Shown here: one piece after another, positions 23,307 through 35,029 of the stretch | Position numbering within the stretch: position 1 is the first letter of the stretch | Layout of the letters: every line of letters begins with the position of its first letter | DNA from: Lethocerus indicus | Lineage: Eukaryota; Arthropoda; Insecta; Hemiptera; Belostomatidae | Assembly (NCBI GenBank): GCA_019843655.1 | Contig: JACDQD010000012.1 | Location: forward strand, 1,550,001-1,614,000 | Reading direction: 5' to 3' | DNA: 64,000 nucleotides | Translations under genes and position numbers: made by a program | The notes under the pieces: generated by a model | What the model was told of the DNA's origin: nothing | The model's database searches: none | What the model saw: the letters and a program-made list of their open reading frames with translations, nothing else

Positions 23307-23455
23307 TATATCCTGTGTGTATTTAAACAAAATAATTAATTTATAAATTGTTAAATAAAATGTTAAAAATTAATAATAATAGAAACCTGTTGTATTGTCC
23401 GACTAACATAGGGGAATAGCTACGCCGATGAGTAATTTAGTGAAATAAAATGTAA

Positions 23456-23685
23456 TCCTCTATTGGCCGAATTTTTATTTTAAATCCAAAAATATTGGGG
23501 GAATAAAAAATCACCAATTATAAACCTATATATGCAAATAAAAAAAAATTGATATTGATATTGGTTGTCTTGACAACGTTATAGGATTAAGATTTATCCG
23601 CCGTCTCACGAAAAAAGCTATAATTATTTGGTAAAATCTCGACAAATTTAAATCTGAACTGAAAGTTACACTGGCCCATAGAGGG
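23456..23685 (-). mobile_element. piggyBac-like MITE, copy 3
   Basis: The right end GGCCCATAGAGGG is followed by TTAA (23686-23689). The left end TCCTCTATTGGCC is preceded by a decayed GTAA. The interior matches the other copies (ccaattataaacctatat, gtcttgacaacgttatagg). It lies in the same orientation as copy 1. Confidence 0.85.
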
Positions 23686-23689
23686 TTAA

Positions 23690-25112
23690 AATTTTAAATT
23701 GACTAGGCGAAAAGTTACGGTAGAAAACTGAAACAAAAATAGTGAAGTATTCTCTCTGAGTTTCCCCCACAGTCAGTAGACTTCGCGAATGCCCCCTGTT
23801 CTCGGGACAGGATTTTCACTAAGTTTCCCTGATTAAGATTCGCCCGAATAAGCACAAGATGAAGACTAGGAAAAAGGTTACAGTCCCTTGGGTAGTATTG
23901 AGAGCTAAAATTTCACATTATTTCAATGAAAATGTATTTATAAAACGTTTCCAAGGGGATATGCAAAGTTATGACGTCCTTGTGGTGGTTGTGAGGGGTT
24001 TTGGCGTCAAGCCTGACAATTGAACCTCGAGGGTAAAAATTATAACCGGATTTCTGGAAAACGTGGAATTTTCATCTAATTTCCCTCCCCATCCCTCGTT
24101 CCCCGGGATATTGGAAAATTATCGGGGAGACCGAGCGTGAAAATTGAGACTTGGGAGGGAGGGGGAATGGGGGGGGACGTTTCGAGGGCGGGGAAATTTC
24201 CTTTTTTTCTTCTCCAACGGAGACATTAGGCTTCGCGCCCCGTTGGACCGATCCCAATTTTACCGATCATTTTACCGTTCGGGAAACTCTCGCCGATTAT
24301 TATTACGGTGTCTGAGTTTAAGGAAGAAAAAATGAAGAAAGAAAGATTTCCGAGCGAAGTTTCGACAAGATTATTCCAGGTCTACCTCTGTTCTATTTTA
24401 ATAGTAAATGCAATTTTATAATATAATACAATTAAAACTTCGAAGCACCTTATTGCGATAATGTTGCCACGGATTTGGCTTATTCTAGACCTGTTTCAAA
24501 TTGTTATTAATTTATTTTATAACCAAAATGATTAATAATAACTTGAATGTTTTGCTTTTTGTCGGGTAACAAGTTTTTCGGTGAAGGGCGAATTGATTCC
24601 AGGGATTCCGATGAGACAATTATTTTGCTCATTAACTCGCGGCCAGAAATTACTGTAATAGTTTACCTCATAAATTACCTCCCTTTCGCTGGTTCTCTGT
24701 TTCGGCTTCTGCTGCACTTTACCGCAGTCGGCCAGTGCTCGTATAACAGCGACTCGCGGCACTATACCGCATAGTTATTAGTGTCCATTAACCGTTAATG
24801 GTTTCCCGGAAGATCCCCCCGTTCGCCGGCTCAAGAAAATTACCGCTTTTATTATTATTACGCTTTCTGCCATTAATCGACGCGAGTGCGCTTTTCGAAG
24901 GCTTCAACGACCTCGCGAACATTATAACGTTGAATGTAACGTATTTTTAATTACCTCGTCGCACTTTCTTTAACCCATACGTATACAAAAACAGGCTATG
25001 GATTGTTATACTACAGCAATGAGGTAGCAATATAACGCGATAATGTAATCAATGTTTTTGGCTGTTGTGTCCATTCCCAATACCAATGACAACTGGAAAA
25101 TAAAAACAGAAC

Positions 25113-25114
<2 letters not shown>
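23690..25114. other. Non-coding stretch
   Basis: The phrase gtagtattgagagctaaaat near 23894 resembles, in reverse complement, phrases near 28480 and 36865, so an old dispersed repeat passes through. Otherwise no gene or element seen. Confidence 0.3.

Positions 25115-25168
<54 letters not shown>
25115..25168. repeat. (TA)n microsatellite
   Basis: About 27 AT repeats. Confidence 0.97.
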
Positions 25169-25176
<8 letters not shown>

Positions 25177-25191
25177 ACAAAATCTCCACAT

Positions 25192-25298
25192 TAAGGGTGA
25201 AGTAACAGTGCAGACAGGAGGCCCCACAACAGACCACCCTACTGACAAAAAGAGCTACTGAAGATGGCGAGCTGCCAAAACCGGTCTAACAAAAGTCT
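25192..25298. mobile_element. HR fragment, diverged
   Basis: gctactgaagatggcgagct and aaaaccggtctaacaaaag match the right arm. The upstream phrase gtaacagtgcagacag resembles the interior of the diverged copy at 27085. Confidence 0.7.
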
Positions 25299-25776
25299 AA
25301 CAAATATCTCAATTGTAGGGCTCCAGAATTGGGAATTGAATACAAATAAAATATCCCAAATTGTAGAATGTTTCCAGAAGATTTTATCACCTATTATAGA
25401 ATGGTTGGGAACCGACAGTTTAGTGGTCAAATCGGCGTTAACGTCTCGAGCCCTTTGTGGACCAAATTTCCCTTAAATTATAGAATAAGCGAGGCGAGCT
25501 GCTAACACCAATAATTCGGTAGCATCTAATAAACTACTTTGCAATTATGAGATTATAATTCCTACCGATTCTTGTCGATGATGGCGCATCTCCTTATGAA
25601 TATTTATATTTTGAATAATATTTAATGTTTATAATTAGTAATAATAATAATAAGCCGCGGTTCTGGGCCTTACACTCCAGTCTTAAAATCCAGTCTTATA
25701 CTGCCAGCGTACGCAGAACCATCTCTAGCCTAGGGATGGAGTTCCGACCGGCCTCTTATGGAAAGCCCGATGAATC

Positions 25777-25777
<1 letters not shown>

Positions 25778-25818
<41 letters not shown>
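25778..25818. repeat. (TA)n microsatellite
   Basis: About 20 AT repeats followed by cacacatacatat. Confidence 0.96.
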
Positions 25819-25827
<9 letters not shown>

Positions 25828-26345
25828 ATATAGGTGGTAGATGGACCGGCAGGTTGGGGGGAAGCGGACGTCGATATGTAAACATTGTTGGAGCAGGTGG
25901 TTGGAACCACACCTGTACCTGTAGTGGGCTCCCCCTCACACTTCTGCCTACAAATACATCCACTGCCTTCATTATATATACCTCATCTACCCCCTATAAC
26001 CCCTCAATTAATATCATCGTTCCGCGATATGCACACCGCCGCTAGAAATCAATTTTATGACAATCTGAAATTTCAAGAGCCCGCGTGTCAGCTTCGGAAC
26101 CCAAGCCGTTGCTGCGGTAAAACTTTGGACAATTCCCAGGAAGGACTAAAGCCAACAATAGGTGTAATAAAAAATTTGAAATTTTATTCATGGATGGTTC
26201 ATGGAAGGGTCGCTTGATGGTCTTGAAATAGACCGGTTTGTGACTTAATAATAAAGCAGAATGCTATACCGACGTATTTATTTTCACTTTTCAGGTGAGA
26301 GTGGGCGCATTTCGAATTTAACAAAGCCTAAAAGAATTGGTGAGC

Positions 26346-26500
26346 CGAAAATTTTTCAGTGAAGACATATCCGCTATCCGAGTGCAATATATAACGCATG
26401 AGGAAAGCCGATATCTGAAAAGGCACAACTTTGAGTTTTCTTTTTTGGGGAGAATTCAATTCGCTCCCTTATTTTTCCTCCCTAAGCACTCAATTCTTTC
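26346..26500. repeat. Dispersed repeat pair C, copy 1
   Basis: aatttttcagtgaag, tatccgctatccgagtgcaa, gaggaaagc, ttgagttttctttt, and the C-rich tract before ttatttttcctcc recur in order at 35030-35150. Family unknown. Confidence 0.6.
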
Positions 26501-27084
26501 GGATTATCGGCTAACCACCCCGCCAGCCGCGCTTGAAACAATGTCCCCCCCCCCTTTGAAGCGCCAAACAATAACGCTCCTGCGGCGGAGGGGTCGGGGG
26601 TGGATTTTCGGGACGCGGGAAAGCGGGGGGTGGACTGGGGGGTGGAAAGCTTTTAGAATTATTGCCGGGAAATTGGCCCTTTCATAGGGCCCTTATACAT
26701 TTCGTAGCCCGGGAAGATTTATTAGGGGACGCATCCACCGCGTACAGGATCGGTTTCACTGATCGCAATCCAATAACCGGCCTACGATAAATTTTATAGC
26801 CGACCGGAAAACGCTTTTCAAAGAGTTTCCAACCGGCGGAACGATTCTCATTTCCCGCATTGGGAAGTAAACAGTACCAGCAATAGGCGTAACGCATTAT
26901 TCGAATCTGAGCGAATTCGGTAGCTTTGAGTTAACCAAGTTAACTTTCAGTTGTTGCTGTATTTTTAAATACTGTATTTTTTCATCGCTTATTGATTTGG
27001 GCTTTTAGCCAACAATTTAGCTAATGAACCCAAAAAAATAAAGTAGCAACAAACGGCAATAACAACTAGAAATTGAAGACACAA

Positions 27085-27282
27085 CTCACATATACGTATA
27101 AATAAGACAACACCCGGAGTAAAAGTGAAGCGAAAGTGCAGACAGTATGCCGCAAAAGCAATCAATATGCCCAAGTAGACTGAAGACGGCGAACAGTCGA
27201 AACCGGTCTAGCAAAAGCCGAAACCGGCGACAGGAGGCAGACGAAACAGACCCTAGCAGGCAAGATAACAGGTGTTCGAAAC
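27085..27282 (+). mobile_element. HR element, diverged subfamily, right arm and tail
   Basis: The right arm (actgaagacggcgaac, cgaaaccggtctagcaaaag) and tail (ccctagcaggcaagataaca, ggtgttcgaaac) are clear. The part before (acgtataaataagacaac, gtaaaagtgaagcg) matches the interior seen at 41388-41480. No left arm is present. Confidence 0.8.
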
Positions 27283-27900
27283 TAAATGGAAATTATTACA
27301 GATGAAATTTGTAATTGATCATAATTCAAGATGTGAAACCGGAATGACTCTAGTCGACGCGTAAATTACAGATACATTATTTAATTTTTTTTCTTTAAAT
27401 ATACAAAGAATATTTCGGACAATATAGAAATTTTGTTTACTACACGCATACCGCCCCATTCTACACTCCAGCGTATGCGTGAATATTTGGACTTAATATA
27501 CTTGTATTGAGCAACAATTTTTGCAGTTTACATTCGATGCAGGGGCGTGCAATGGGGTGGAATCCGGGTGATGAGACGCCATTCATCACCCCGTCCGACA
27601 ACAATTCAAGATTTATCCCCGCGAACCTATTCAGAACAAATGTTTCTGGGATATGTTTTATTTATGGTAATCCGGAAAGTTGGACTAGTGCCGTCGGACA
27701 TTGCGATACTGACGCGTTGTTTCTTCCCTTCTGGGAGTTCCGTAATTTGCTGGCGTTCTATATTTTTTAGTATAGTTTCGGAAATTTTGAGATCACTAAC
27801 TGCTATTCGGCTTGCACCGCCAATCTTTCGGCCGAGAGGACAAAGTGTGGACCTGAAGGGAGCAATGTCGACAGCGAGGAATGTCATTTAACACAACAAT

Positions 27901-27985
27901 GGTGACTCAGTTAGCTGAGTTTGGTGGGGGGACGACGAATTCTTGTATTAAACCCAAGGTCGCAGGTTTCAGGTTTAAAGCGGAC
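27901..27985 (+). repeat. tRNA-derived SINE-like fragment
   Basis: ggtgactcagttagctgag has the form of an A-box region and cgcaggtttcaggttt, about 50 bases on, that of a decayed B box. No cloverleaf folds, so it is not a functional tRNA. Confidence 0.35.
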
Positions 27986-28429
27986 ACCTGCTGCTGAATA
28001 TCGAGGAAGCCGATTCTGCCAGCCCGGCTTAAAGGTCCCAAGGTTTGTCGACTTTGGGGTTAAAAAAAAGTCCCCGCCCCATTACGCACGTGTCAATCCA
28101 GGATTTAGCCCTGAACAAAGAATACTGGCAACATTCTTTGGATTCTTTATGAACTGCATCATTCACTACCTGGATTTATTGTACCTCCTGGATTCGCAAA
28201 AGTGCATTATTCGAACTTGTCGATTTTGTCATTCGTTATTTTGTCCCTGTCTGTATTAATACATTTTTTCCTCCAAGCTCGATGAATAAAGGCCGCGGTA
28301 AAGTGGAAATCAATTAATTTAGAATTTAAGGTTAAAAAATCACTTTAGCACGAAAACATTTCGCATCTCGGCTCCTCATAGAGGCACAGGCATAGAACGT
28401 ATATACAGATTTCAAAAGTAGATCCCAAA

Positions 28430-28530
28430 GGTGTAGTTTTGTAGTTTTTTCTCTTTTCTGGGTGGCATTTGTGAAGGTTTTGCTCTCAATACTGCCCGCC
28501 GACTCATTCTTTAACCATAAATTCTGACTT
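28430..28530. repeat. Dispersed repeat pair D, copy 1
   Basis: ttctttaaccataaattctg and the preceding ttttgctctcaatactg match 36850-36910 (ttctttaaccataaattctg, attttgctgtcaataatg). Family unknown. Confidence 0.55.
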
Positions 28531-28659
28531 AATTTTCCCTCGTTCATTATCGCCGTAATTTCATTATACCTTTCCTCGTTTCCGAACAATGCGCCATATC
28601 CCCTTGTCCCTTGCAATATTCAGCTGCACATTCGTGTAGGTGTGAACTCACAATCTACC

Positions 28660-28944
28660 AGGCCGTATTGAAACCGAAGTAGAATTAGTGTACTCAGTGC
28701 TCACAAGCAAGTACAACATTAGCCACTATATCAGATACGTAGACGACAGACAGTACAGGTGACAGTGACAGTGCAGTGAGGATGCCCGAAAAACATCCAA
28801 AGTGCCAATAGTCTAACACCGCTACTGAAGATGGCGAGCGGCCGAAACCGGTTTGGCAAAAGACCAAACCGGCGAGGGGAGACAGAAACACAACAAATCT
28901 ACGGTATTCTAACCCCTCGCAGACCATAAAACAGGTATGTAAAG
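28660..28944 (+). mobile_element. HR element, alternative-left-end subfamily
   Basis: The left arm is replaced by a different sequence (cgtattgaaaccg, agtgtactcagtgctcacaa, ccactatatcagatacgtag), while interior, right arm and tail are normal (ends aaaacaggtatgtaaag). It is almost identical over about 285 bp to 62965-63257, so this is a subfamily and not a random deletion. No flanking duplication seen. Confidence 0.9.
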
Positions 28945-29571
28945 CTAATTTAGATTGAATAAAAAATCAAATGATAAAAATAAAATTGAAATTAAATAAA
29001 TATTCCTCGTACTGGGCCCCGTGTCTGAATACTAGTTTTGTGTGGACACTCCCATTGTCTATAGAGGTACATGGTTGTTCCTCCCCCATCCCCCCCCCCT
29101 TCCAACGTTCATATTTCAAAGATGACACGTGGACAATAGGCGGCTCCTAAGAAGCCAGATGCCCCCAGATACTGAAGAGCCCTGCGTGGAATTACCACTA
29201 CGAACCAGGTGTGTCGACCGAGAGACTGAAGAAGACAACGCGCGCCCTAATAATGTTAATGCCGCTTAGCGCGCCCGCCTACCGACTTATCACTGGAGGA
29301 CGCTACTCAAATTAACTTAACGCCCCTCATAACTTATTCATTCGTATATCATTCTCTGTCAACGTGTCCGCTTGTTTTTATTCCGATGTGCCCTCTGAAA
29401 TCTCCCCGCTGTTCGGTACGAATTTGAAAACAGAAATGGCGCGACATCGGTATGATCTACGCAGCGTTATGTGCAGCACAAGTTGGGAGGAAATAACCTA
29501 AATGAAAGCCACCGTAAAAGCACTTAGAACCGCGTGCAGTAGACGCGTGTATTGGCCTATTTTTTTGACGG

Positions 29572-29602
29572 ACTACTGAAGATGGCTAGAGGCTGAAAGC
29601 GT
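29572..29602. mobile_element. HR fragment, very short
   Basis: actactgaagatggct and aggctgaaagc match part of the right arm only. Confidence 0.4.
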
Positions 29603-29630
29603 CCATCGTAGGGCTTCAGATCATATTTAA

Positions 29631-29760
29631 CCCTTTGCACTCCGGACCATTCTGGATCTTGGCTACCAGCCACTCCTTCACTGTCACTGCTATCGTTTCG
29701 GTCTAGATTTAGTCTTTCTAACGTATCCGTATAAACGTTTATCTGGAGCTTTCATAAGTA
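29631..29760. mobile_element. Possible TTAA-type element end
   Basis: TTAA (29627-29630) is followed by CCCTTTGCACTCC, the form of a piggyBac-type terminus different from the other MITE family. The opposite end was not found, so it may be truncated or coincidental. Confidence 0.3.
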
Positions 29761-30618
29761 CCAACCAGAAAATAGTGTGAAGTAAAAGGAAACTACATAA
29801 ACCAGTTACAGGAACAGGTCTGTGTTCTCGAATGCTTACATTAAATTTAATATATTATATTAAACTAATTGAATATTTAATATATGTTTCTGGAAAAGAG
29901 GAATGATTCACGCGGAGGAACCGGTTCAATAACGCGACAGATCGTGAGGCGTTTCCGGAAGTGAGCTTTAGGTCATGCGAAACTGAACTTCCGGCCCCCG
30001 AATAGCGCGGTTTGCGCCGAGTGTCAATTCTCGCCCCCGGGCTGAGAGAGAGTTTCACCCCCCGCAATTATGAACTTCCAACCCCTCGTGACTCCCCGCC
30101 CCGGGCTTATTAATCCGACCTATGTTTACCCCGCGCCACCACCCACCCCGTACAAATAGAGAGAGAGCTACACGGCTCTGTTAGCTCTCGGCGGGTCTGA
30201 GAATCGACCGAGACGCGTCCGCCAACGAAAACCACCCCTCCCCCATCCGGTTTGCTCCCCCCCTCCCCGACCCCTCTCATTACGAGCAACCCCGATTATA
30301 ACGAACTCGCGCTAATAATCAAGCTAATCCCACATAACACCCCGTGCGGAAGACAAAATTGTCATCGAACGCCAATTAGCAATTAAAAGCGGTTTCCAAT
30401 TTTTCTGTCATCAAAATAATATTCTTCGTTTATCCTGACGAAAAATACAACGCTCCCTATGTCAGTTGTACCAATGGGCAGCATTCCATCAGCACTGTTA
30501 CATCACCCAATACAACAGATTCTGTGCTGTCGAAACCAACGTGAAGATGAAGGCCTAGTGAAGTGTCGAAGTTATATTTGAGAACGAAACTTACACAAAA
30601 ACTCTAGTTTTGATAATA
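29761..30618. other. CG-rich non-coding stretch
   Basis: 29930-30300 is rich in C and CpG with short GA runs (30160). A promoter is possible but nothing specific supports it. Confidence 0.3.
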
Positions 30619-31174
30619 TTGGGTTGACAACTAAGTAATTGCGAAATTCACCAACAAGTGGCGTTGTACATATTTTTAAGTACGTCAACATCATTGCACA
30701 GATAAGATTCTTTGATATGTTATTATTTGGTCCTTTCTGAAACATTCGGTATCAAAATTACATTGACAACCACGGTGAACCAAAGTGAGCATTTCCGTCA
30801 CATTTTGCTTTTTTATTTTCACGAAGGTGTTAATGCTTCACGGGCTCATAAAAAGTTGTACGCTGTGTACGGTGACGAAACCTTAAAAGAACGGCAGTGT
30901 CAGTACCGGTTCGCGAAATTCCGGTCGGGGGATTTTTCATTAAAAGATAAGGAGTGCTCTAGACGTCCAGTGGAGGTTGACGATGACCGAATAAAGGCCA
31001 TTATCGATTCGGATCGCCATAATTCAACAAGGGACATTGCAGAGAAGCTGAATGTATCTTATACGCGCATTCGAAACCATCTACGGCTTATCTGTGCAAA
31101 AATGTTGACATACTTAAAAATATGTACAACTCCACTTGTTGGTGAATTCCGCAATTACATAGTTGTCAACCCAA
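30619..31174 (+). mobile_element. mariner element, internally deleted, 88-bp inverted ends
   Basis: TA lies on both sides (30617-30618 and 31175-31176), as required for a Tc1/mariner insertion. The ends begin TTGGGTTGACAACTA and finish TAGTTGTCAACCCAA. The inverted match continues far beyond the usual 28-30 bp: 30619-30706 pairs with 31087-31174 over 88 bp with about six mismatches. Full mariners are about 1.3 kb, so around 0.75 kb, including the catalytic part, is missing. It is non-autonomous. Confidence 0.95.
30775..31086 (+). pseudogene. mariner transposase, N-terminal DNA-binding part only
   Basis: The frame reads HFRHILLFYFHEGVNASRAH then KKLYAVYGDETLKERQCQYR, GDFSLKDKECSRRPVEVDDD and IAEKLNVSYTRIRNHLRLI. 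This is the bipartite helix-turn-helix region that binds the inverted ends in mariner transposases. About 104 codons remain of a usual 345 or so; the D,D34D catalytic domain is gone. The frame runs without stop or frameshift to the right inverted end. The position where mariners usually have ATG is GTG at 30775. The frame continues into the right end (LKICTTPLVGEF), which is not protein of the family. An intact DNA-binding piece without catalysis could in principle act as a repressor, but expression is not shown. Confidence 0.9.
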
Positions 31175-31187
31175 TATAAATTTAGAT

Positions 31188-31299
31188 TAGAATACCTGCT
31201 TTGTGGTCTGCGAGGGGTTGGAATACCGTAGATTTCGTGTGTTCCTTGTTAGCTAAAGACCAAACAAGCGAGAGGATACAGAAACACACGAAATCTAGG
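31188..31299 (-). mobile_element. HR miniature with 12-bp target-site duplication
   Basis: It has the tail (aatacctgctttgtggtctg, cgaggggttgg) and outer arm ends (ccgtagatttcgtgtg; gaaacacacgaaatctagg), with the hairpin body deleted. The perfect 12-bp direct repeat ATAAATTTAGAT is at 31176-31187 and 31300-31311. The left copy of the repeat begins inside the TA that flanks the mariner, so the two insertions touch. Confidence 0.92.
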
Positions 31300-31311
31300 A
31301 TAAATTTAGAT

Positions 31312-32560
31312 GTATTTGTTTTGTAATATATCACTTTTGCGTGATTGTACGTATCGACAGACTGGCGTAGCAATGTTAGAGGTTGGGTGGGTACATTGCG
31401 GTGCCTCCTCAACTCTTGTCTGGCTCTCTTTGCCTCTCATTCTGCTCCCACCCACCGCCCCCTTTTGCAGTTCGTCCCTCTCTTTCTCTCTCTTTCTCGC
31501 CGCCTCCTTCTTCAATCTCTTTCTCCGTTTCCACTGACCGGGGCCACATGACCCCTCTTCCAACATTTATGGTTGGTTAACGAGGTCTGCGGCCCACCCA
31601 CCCACCCCCATACAATTTATCGGCTATTCGCTTATTCACTCCTTCCCTCCCTCCTACCCCTGTAAGGTATTTCCTACTCCACTAATTCTCCCTCCCTCCC
31701 TCGCTCCCTCTCTCTCTCTCCCTCTATATCCCTCCGCCTCCCACTCTTCGAGCACTCCTCGCGGCCGCCCTTGTTTACCGGCACGAGGGTGGTCCCTTTG
31801 TCCGCACGACCCCCGGCCGGGGGGCGGGGGATGTTACCACCCGATATTGGATTCTTCGTTCCCTTCGCCTGCTAGACTCAGTAACGTTGTCCCCAACAAC
31901 CCTAAACGCAATAACGAACCAATTAGTACATTTCACTTTTAAGTCGGTTCCTACCGTACGGCCCAGCGACCCTTCCATACGAAAATACAATAAGTTGCAA
32001 TAAGTAGTTCCTTGAAATAAAGTAAATTTAATCAAAATTTAGTACACTATAAAACCAAGCAATTTATAAAGATTGGCCTGTTGAGCCTGTTGCTCATTGA
32101 TCATTCGAACGCCAAGCATTCGCAAGACTCAATCCGCTTATACAGAACTAAGAGGAAGTAAAAAGAAATTCGACCCTTTCTATCTGCCAGGGATTTCATA
32201 TTGCCGTTTTCCGAATTCTAATATGTGTTGGGGGGGGGGATAAAGGAGGAATTTCAATACTTTCCCATCCCGGATGCGGGACCCTCCTGCATAGAGGCAC
32301 GTCACATCCACTATGCACCCGTCCAATTTTCCTCTCCCTCCGTTCGGGCAGAAAGAAAATTGTTTTTCGGGCCCCGAGATTTCCCCAACTGACTGAACTG
32401 AAGTCCTGTAAAAATTAATATGGGTAACTCTATTGACGAGAAACAACACAGGAGCGGATTTAATATTTGGCATAGCGTAATTAACCCACGGACGCAGCAT
32501 TCCCGCCGAGCGTAAACTATAAAAAAGACGAAAATGTATAGGACACTTGTGAGCATCCCG
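31312..32560. other. Non-coding stretch with pyrimidine-rich tracts
   Basis: C/T-rich tracts near 31425-31515 and 31615-31745. 31745-31850 is CG-rich. There is a G-run at 32229-32240. No gene recognised. Confidence 0.35.
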
Positions 32561-32561
32561 T

Positions 32562-32646
32562 AGCCGAAGACGGCGAGCGGCCGGACTTTCTGGTCTAGCA
32601 AAAGACCAACCGGCGAGAGGAGACGGAAGAACGGGAAATCTATGGT
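32562..32646. mobile_element. HR fragment, right arm
   Basis: gaagacggcgagcggccgga, ggtctagcaaaagaccaacc and agaggagacgg are present and end aaatctatggtaaac. The tail is missing. Confidence 0.8.
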
Positions 32647-32714
32647 AAACATTTTCGCTTATGTGCCGCCGGCTGAGAGCACGAAAATTATTAGATTTTT
32701 TTATTTATTAACCT

Positions 32715-32845
32715 TTTTCATTTTGTACAATCAACATGAATGTTATAAGTACAAGTGCTGACTTTTGTTTTGGACATGTATTTCGTGATAAAAGGAACCA
32801 CCCAGAGATGGCACTTTTCAAAAATTATTAGATAGACAATTTTTC
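32715..32845 (-). mobile_element. LINE 3' untranslated fragment
   Basis: tgtacaatcaacat, then tatttcgtgataaaaggaac and cacccagagatggcactttt, match the 3' untranslated region at 55240-55325. Coding sequence is absent. Confidence 0.7.
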
Positions 32846-33554
32846 TTCGTTCAATTTGGCCCGCTGAAGTGAAAAGTTCAGGCACTGAAACTTTCAGAAC
32901 AACATCGGAGAGTTTACGACGCGAGGCGGCAGTAAGTTAATGTTACAAGTGGAAAGTGGGGTCGAAACTCCTAAGAGAGATATCTTGTATTGTCTGAAGC
33001 TCCCTCTTCCCACTTCGGTGGATGACTGTGAACCCGTTTTTAAAATTGACGTACGGGGGCGGAGGGAGGCGGAGTGCCAATCCCAAATAACTCGGGGGTA
33101 TGAAAAGAGAGATAGAAGAAGAAAAAAAAGAATATATGGCAGTCACCGGTCTAAAGTTAGACCGAATTTGGCAATGAAAGCGAGGTCGGCGTGGCCGGGT
33201 CACCTGCAGCGTGACCAACGTTAGGCGCGCTCATTCCCGACTGCGAAAATAGACGCTTGGGGCAGCTCTGCCGAATTTGAAAAGAGGAAAATACAAAAAT
33301 ACTTTGTAAGAACGGCATAGAATCGTAGTAATTAGGAGAAAAAGAAGGCCACTACAAACGCGATAGGTAAAAGCCGAAACTGTTACTTGATCGGGCTTTC
33401 TGTCAACAGTAAAGTGGCAGTGAGTGATAACAGGATGCTACTAAAGACACTACAGCAATCTCTGATTGGTACAGAACCTTTTTGTATCGAATATAGAGAA
33501 TAAAACCAGTATTTATTTTAATCGTCAGTTTTGTATTCCGTGAACCTGGTATAC

Positions 33555-33592
33555 AGCTTTCGGCCGATCGCCATCTTCATTAGTGACCGGAC
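33555..33592. mobile_element. HR fragment
   Basis: ctttcggccgatcgccatct and tcattagtgacc match the left arm. An isolated caccggtctaaagttagacc near 33144 is a weaker remnant. Confidence 0.5.
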
Positions 33593-33659
33593 CAACGTAG
33601 TTACTCAAGAGCTTATCGACCGTGGTGAAAAATTATAAATTTTTTCAATCGAATATTTA

Positions 33660-33975
33660 ACGCAATCAGCCTTTATTGTTACTTTATACAGCCGTTATTG
33701 CGGTATATTTTTCCGTCTAGCGCTTCTGCCGCAAAAGAAGCCAACCGGTGATACTTTTCGACGTGTTTGCGAGGAGATCGTTACCGGATGCGTTATAGGG
33801 AAGGAGTGAATTAGACGGAAATGAAACTTCAGGGATCTGTACTGTCGGTATGTTGAGGTCGCGGTGAACGGCTCGGGATTGGAAAGACGACCCGAGGGCG
33901 TTCGGTTCGTTAAGGTACGAGGGACTTTCGATCGTTGCATTCAGTTGCCGTGTAATATCGTTAGAACGAAGCGTT
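33660..33975 (-). pseudogene. Jockey-type LINE 3' fragment
   Basis: The minus strand keeps pieces of the ORF2 end (ATIESPSYLNEPNALGSSFQ and HRDLNIPTVQIP lie in one frame at 33717-33980; KFHFRLIHSFPITHP lies in another). The 3' part contains the tggcttctttt form of the untranslated region. Upstream truncation is near 33975. Confidence 0.65.
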
Positions 33976-34439
33976 ACCACGTCTAGCGACGGAAAAATAG
34001 AAGATATCCTCCGGGACTTTGTCCGCGCGTGTGTTTCGGAGGAGCCAATAAAGGGAGGAATGCGTAGGGCCGGAGGGTGAAAATGCCTGGGGGTGGGGAG
34101 ATAGGCATAATTCCTGGAAGGGGGGGGTTTCGGGGGTGGAATTTCAAGCGGCGTTTTAATGAAATCGTAGCCGGTTACTGACGTCGGTGGCGGCGGAAGT
34201 GGGGAAGGGGATTGACAGCCAAATTACAAAGTACACTCTCAGCCCCTCGCCCCTACACTCAACGGATTGGCCGTATTACAAGTAAACTGTAATTAATTGT
34301 GCCCTCCTCTTTTACAATCCCGCCGACACAAGAACGACCAATTACACCATAAAAATACTTAATGATATATTAACGCATAAGTGTAAACTTTAGCTAGTAA
34401 CTGGTCACAACGCTCTACATAAATTTCTTTTGTTTTCTC

Positions 34440-34640
34440 CTATTATTTATTGTAGAATCAACAAATAATTAGTACAAAAAATTTGTTTGTCTCGATAAAG
34501 AAGCCAACCAACGATGCTACTTTTGTCCCGTATCGGAGCTACAGAAAATCTCTAGGACAGTGGCGGGGGGCTTAAGCCGTTGTGGGGGGCTCTACGTAAA
34601 CAACGATAAAAACAATAAATAAATAAATTTTATAACAGGT
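34440..34640 (-). mobile_element. LINE 3' untranslated fragment
   Basis: gaatcaacaaataatt, tgtctcgataaagaagccaa and ttgtcccgtatcggagctac match 54750-54850. A decayed aagccgttgtggggggctc follows. No coding part was identified. Confidence 0.55.
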
Positions 34641-34734
34641 AAACGATCTCGCCTAGAACAGGTTTCGACACTCAGATCCCGGATCTTCAATATCTCAATA
34701 GGAATTAAATATTATCGTAATATTACAGTATCTT

Positions 34735-34815
34735 TACGGAATATTCAGTCCGCCACTGGGATTCGAACCCCGCGTCATTAATCAGAGTTAAGGCAATACC
34801 GGAACCTCATATCGT
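34735..34815 (-). repeat. tRNA-SINE-like fragment with B box
   Basis: On the minus strand ggggttcgaatcccagtgg is a good B box, preceded by ggttccggtattgcc. A full tRNA fold is not obtained. Similar isolated B-box-like sites lie near 35373 and 60182. Confidence 0.35.
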
Positions 34816-35029
34816 ACAAATACGATAAAAATTAATACGGAATTTACTTTTTCTAATATACATAGAATATCGCAAATATATAAATGTTGTTTAATACATA
34901 AATAACGATTATCTACACTAATGGAAAATGTTACACACGGCTTTATATAACCGATGCATTTATTTTTAATTTAAAGGTAGGAAAGAGTTCAAACATATAT
35001 TTCAAATTAAAAAAAAATTTTTGTGAGAG

